Assembly: GCF_041714655.1 (NCBI RefSeq)
Contig: NZ_CP168219.1
Span: forward strand, 2,728,001-2,792,000
Source: Pseudoroseicyclus_A sp041714655
GTDB taxonomy: Bacteria > Pseudomonadota > Alphaproteobacteria > Rhodobacterales > Rhodobacteraceae
Length of the DNA stretch: 64,000 bases
Direction: 5' to 3'
A model generated the notes under the pieces. The model was not told the origin of the DNA. It ran no database searches and worked only from the letters and a program-made list of their open reading frames with translations. The first letter of the stretch is position 1. Each line of letters begins with the position of its first letter. Shown here in pieces: positions 63,155 to 64,000 of this stretch. Made by a program: the position numbers and the translations under genes.

Positions 63155-63515
63155 GGCAGATACCTTCCTTTTATGGGTCCGACCGTTCGGGGGTCGGCGG
63201 GCCTTCGGGTGCCGGCCATCGGGCCAGCGGGCCCTCTCTGCCCCCTTCTATCGCGGGAGGGTAACGAGTGGCAAAACATCCCGCTTCGAATCGCGCCCCG
63301 CCCCGGGGGCGCAGGCGTTTCCCTTAAGTCGTCGATCCCGCCGCGTGCCCGGGGATTGTCGCCAGCCCGCCGAAACGCAGCAGGATTGAATAAGCTTTGC
63401 CACAATTTTGCCCTAGCGCGAGCCCAGGGGAGCCACGCGCGCGCGTCAAGCATCCGGTAACCAGATTGCCCCGGCGCAAGCGCAAAACCCGAGGGTGGGG
63501 CCTGAGGGACGAGCG
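63155..63515. other. Divergent intergenic region between gdhA and tadG-like gene
   Basis: These 361 bp are moderately GC-rich with local AT islands near 63390-63410 (TTGAATAAGCTTTGCC) that could serve as promoters. The GC alternations near 63440 (CGCGCGCGC) may form unusual DNA structure. I saw no gene, tRNA or clear terminator. Confidence 0.5.
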
Positions 63516-64000
63516 ATGACGACCGCCTTGAGACCGACATCAATCCTCCGCGCCGCCCGCCGGGCCGGCGGGCGCCTTGGCCGGTTCCACCGGGCCGAGG
63601 ACGGCTCGATGATCATCTTCTCCCTCTTCATCATCCTCATGATGCTCATCGTCGGCGGTGTCGCCGTCGACGTGATGCGCGCCGAGGCGCATCGCCAGCG
63701 CCTGCAGACGCTGGTCGACCGCGCCACGCTGGCCGCCGCCGACCTCAACCAGACGCTCGACCCCGAGGAGGTGGTGCGCGACTACTTCACCCGGGCCGGC
63801 CTGCTGGAGGATCTCGTCAGCGTCGATGTCTCCTCCGCCTTCAACCGGCGCGAGGTCACCGTCCTTGCCCGCACCAACGTGCCGACGACGCTGACGCAGC
63901 TCGTCGGCATCGAGGAGTTCAACGTCCCCGCCGTCGCCACCGCGACGGAGAGCGTCACGGATCTGGAGATCCTGCTCGTCCTCGACGTGTCGGGCTCGAT
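63516..64000 (+). CDS. tadG: TadG-like pilus-associated protein with vWA domain (partial, 3' end missing)
   Basis: The first 161 residues are visible. They have an N-terminal TadE/G-like segment: EDGS followed by a membrane helix (IIFSLFIILMMLIVGGVAVD, about 33-52) and AHRQRLQTLVDRATLAAAD, which is typical of Flp-pilus TadG. The window ends at LLVLDVSGS, the start of a von Willebrand factor A metal-ion site (DxSxS). TadG proteins anchor the Tad pilus in the envelope. The ATG at 63516 follows GAGGGA. Confidence 0.88.
   Translation, partial: MTTALRPTSILRAARRAGGRLGRFHRAEDGSMIIFSLFIILMMLIVGGVAVDVMRAEAHRQRLQTLVDRATLAAADLNQTLDPEEVVRDYFTRAGLLEDLVSVDVSSAFNRREVTVLARTNVPTTLTQLVGIEEFNVPAVATATESVTDLEILLVLDVSGS

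Noticed and set aside
63286..63300. tRNA T-loop-like TTCGAATC upstream of tadG
   Set aside because: No acceptor stem, D-arm or anticodon arm can be folded around it.

Overview
This window is high-GC DNA (roughly 68-70% GC by eye) from an alphaproteobacterium, most likely Rhodobacteraceae (Rhodobacterales). The evidence is the gene content: a ybgC-tolQRAB block, a che cluster that carries CheD, KpsS/KpsC capsule enzymes, DUF2927 and DUF4864 proteins, a class I lysyl-tRNA synthetase, heterotetrameric sarcosine oxidase, TelA/XpaC, and a TadG-like protein with a von Willebrand domain. The genus cannot be fixed from the sequence alone. No tRNA, rRNA, CRISPR array, insertion sequence or prophage was seen.

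Layout. 1-4.6 kb: Tol envelope-division operon (minus strand). 4.8-14 kb: one chemotaxis operon (plus strand), STAS - cheY - cheA - cheW - cheR - cheY - small CheZ/CheT-like gene - mcp - cheB - cheD, headed by a possible CtrA box. 14-22.1 kb: riboflavin genes ribE and ribD, nrdR and yjbQ (minus) around a three-gene capsule block, kpsS-like - Wza/KpsD-like lipoprotein - kpsC (plus). 22.2-24.9 kb: TPR-sulfotransferase, DUF1796 and HlyU-like genes. 24.9-29.6 kb: rpoD, dnaG, tadA. 29.7-33.3 kb: rluB-type pseudouridine synthase, then a small membrane protein, xpaC and telA, closed by a strong terminator. 33.3-40 kb: secreted tannase-family esterase, DUF2927 lipoprotein, a REP pair, then SPFH-GYF, GFA, zinc-ribbon membrane protein and PCu(A)C. 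40-43.6 kb: ppk2, a Phd/Doc toxin-antitoxin pair and lepA. 43.6-45 kb: an AT-rich foreign gene for a AAA-type ATPase. 45-53.8 kb: housekeeping and metabolic genes (rpmB, pcaDC, a zinc alcohol dehydrogenase, CHAD, lysK, TerB). 53.8-59.7 kb: sarcosine oxidase operon with two extra exported-protein genes between soxB and soxD. 59.7-64 kb: DUF1344, GT61 glycosyltransferase, glutamate dehydrogenase and the start of a TadG-like gene cut by the window end.

How the parts work together. The che operon encodes a full pathway from receptor to methylation enzymes, with two CheYs, a CheB whose receiver has lost its phosphorylation residues, and a small DxxxQ protein that may be the CheY-P phosphatase. The capsule genes would build and export a Kdo-linked polysaccharide, but no ABC transporter is present here. 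Sarcosine oxidase would supply glycine and one-carbon units.

Most notable observations: the DxxxQ protein and its C-terminal ELF tail shared with CheD; five GANTC (CcrM) sites in 58 bp upstream of rpoD; the compositionally foreign ATPase gene whose start overlaps the lepA stop; an inverted REP pair with GTAG feet at 36.2-36.45 kb; a recurring 3'-end intergenic repeat; and four convergent gene pairs that each share one CTAG as both stop codons.
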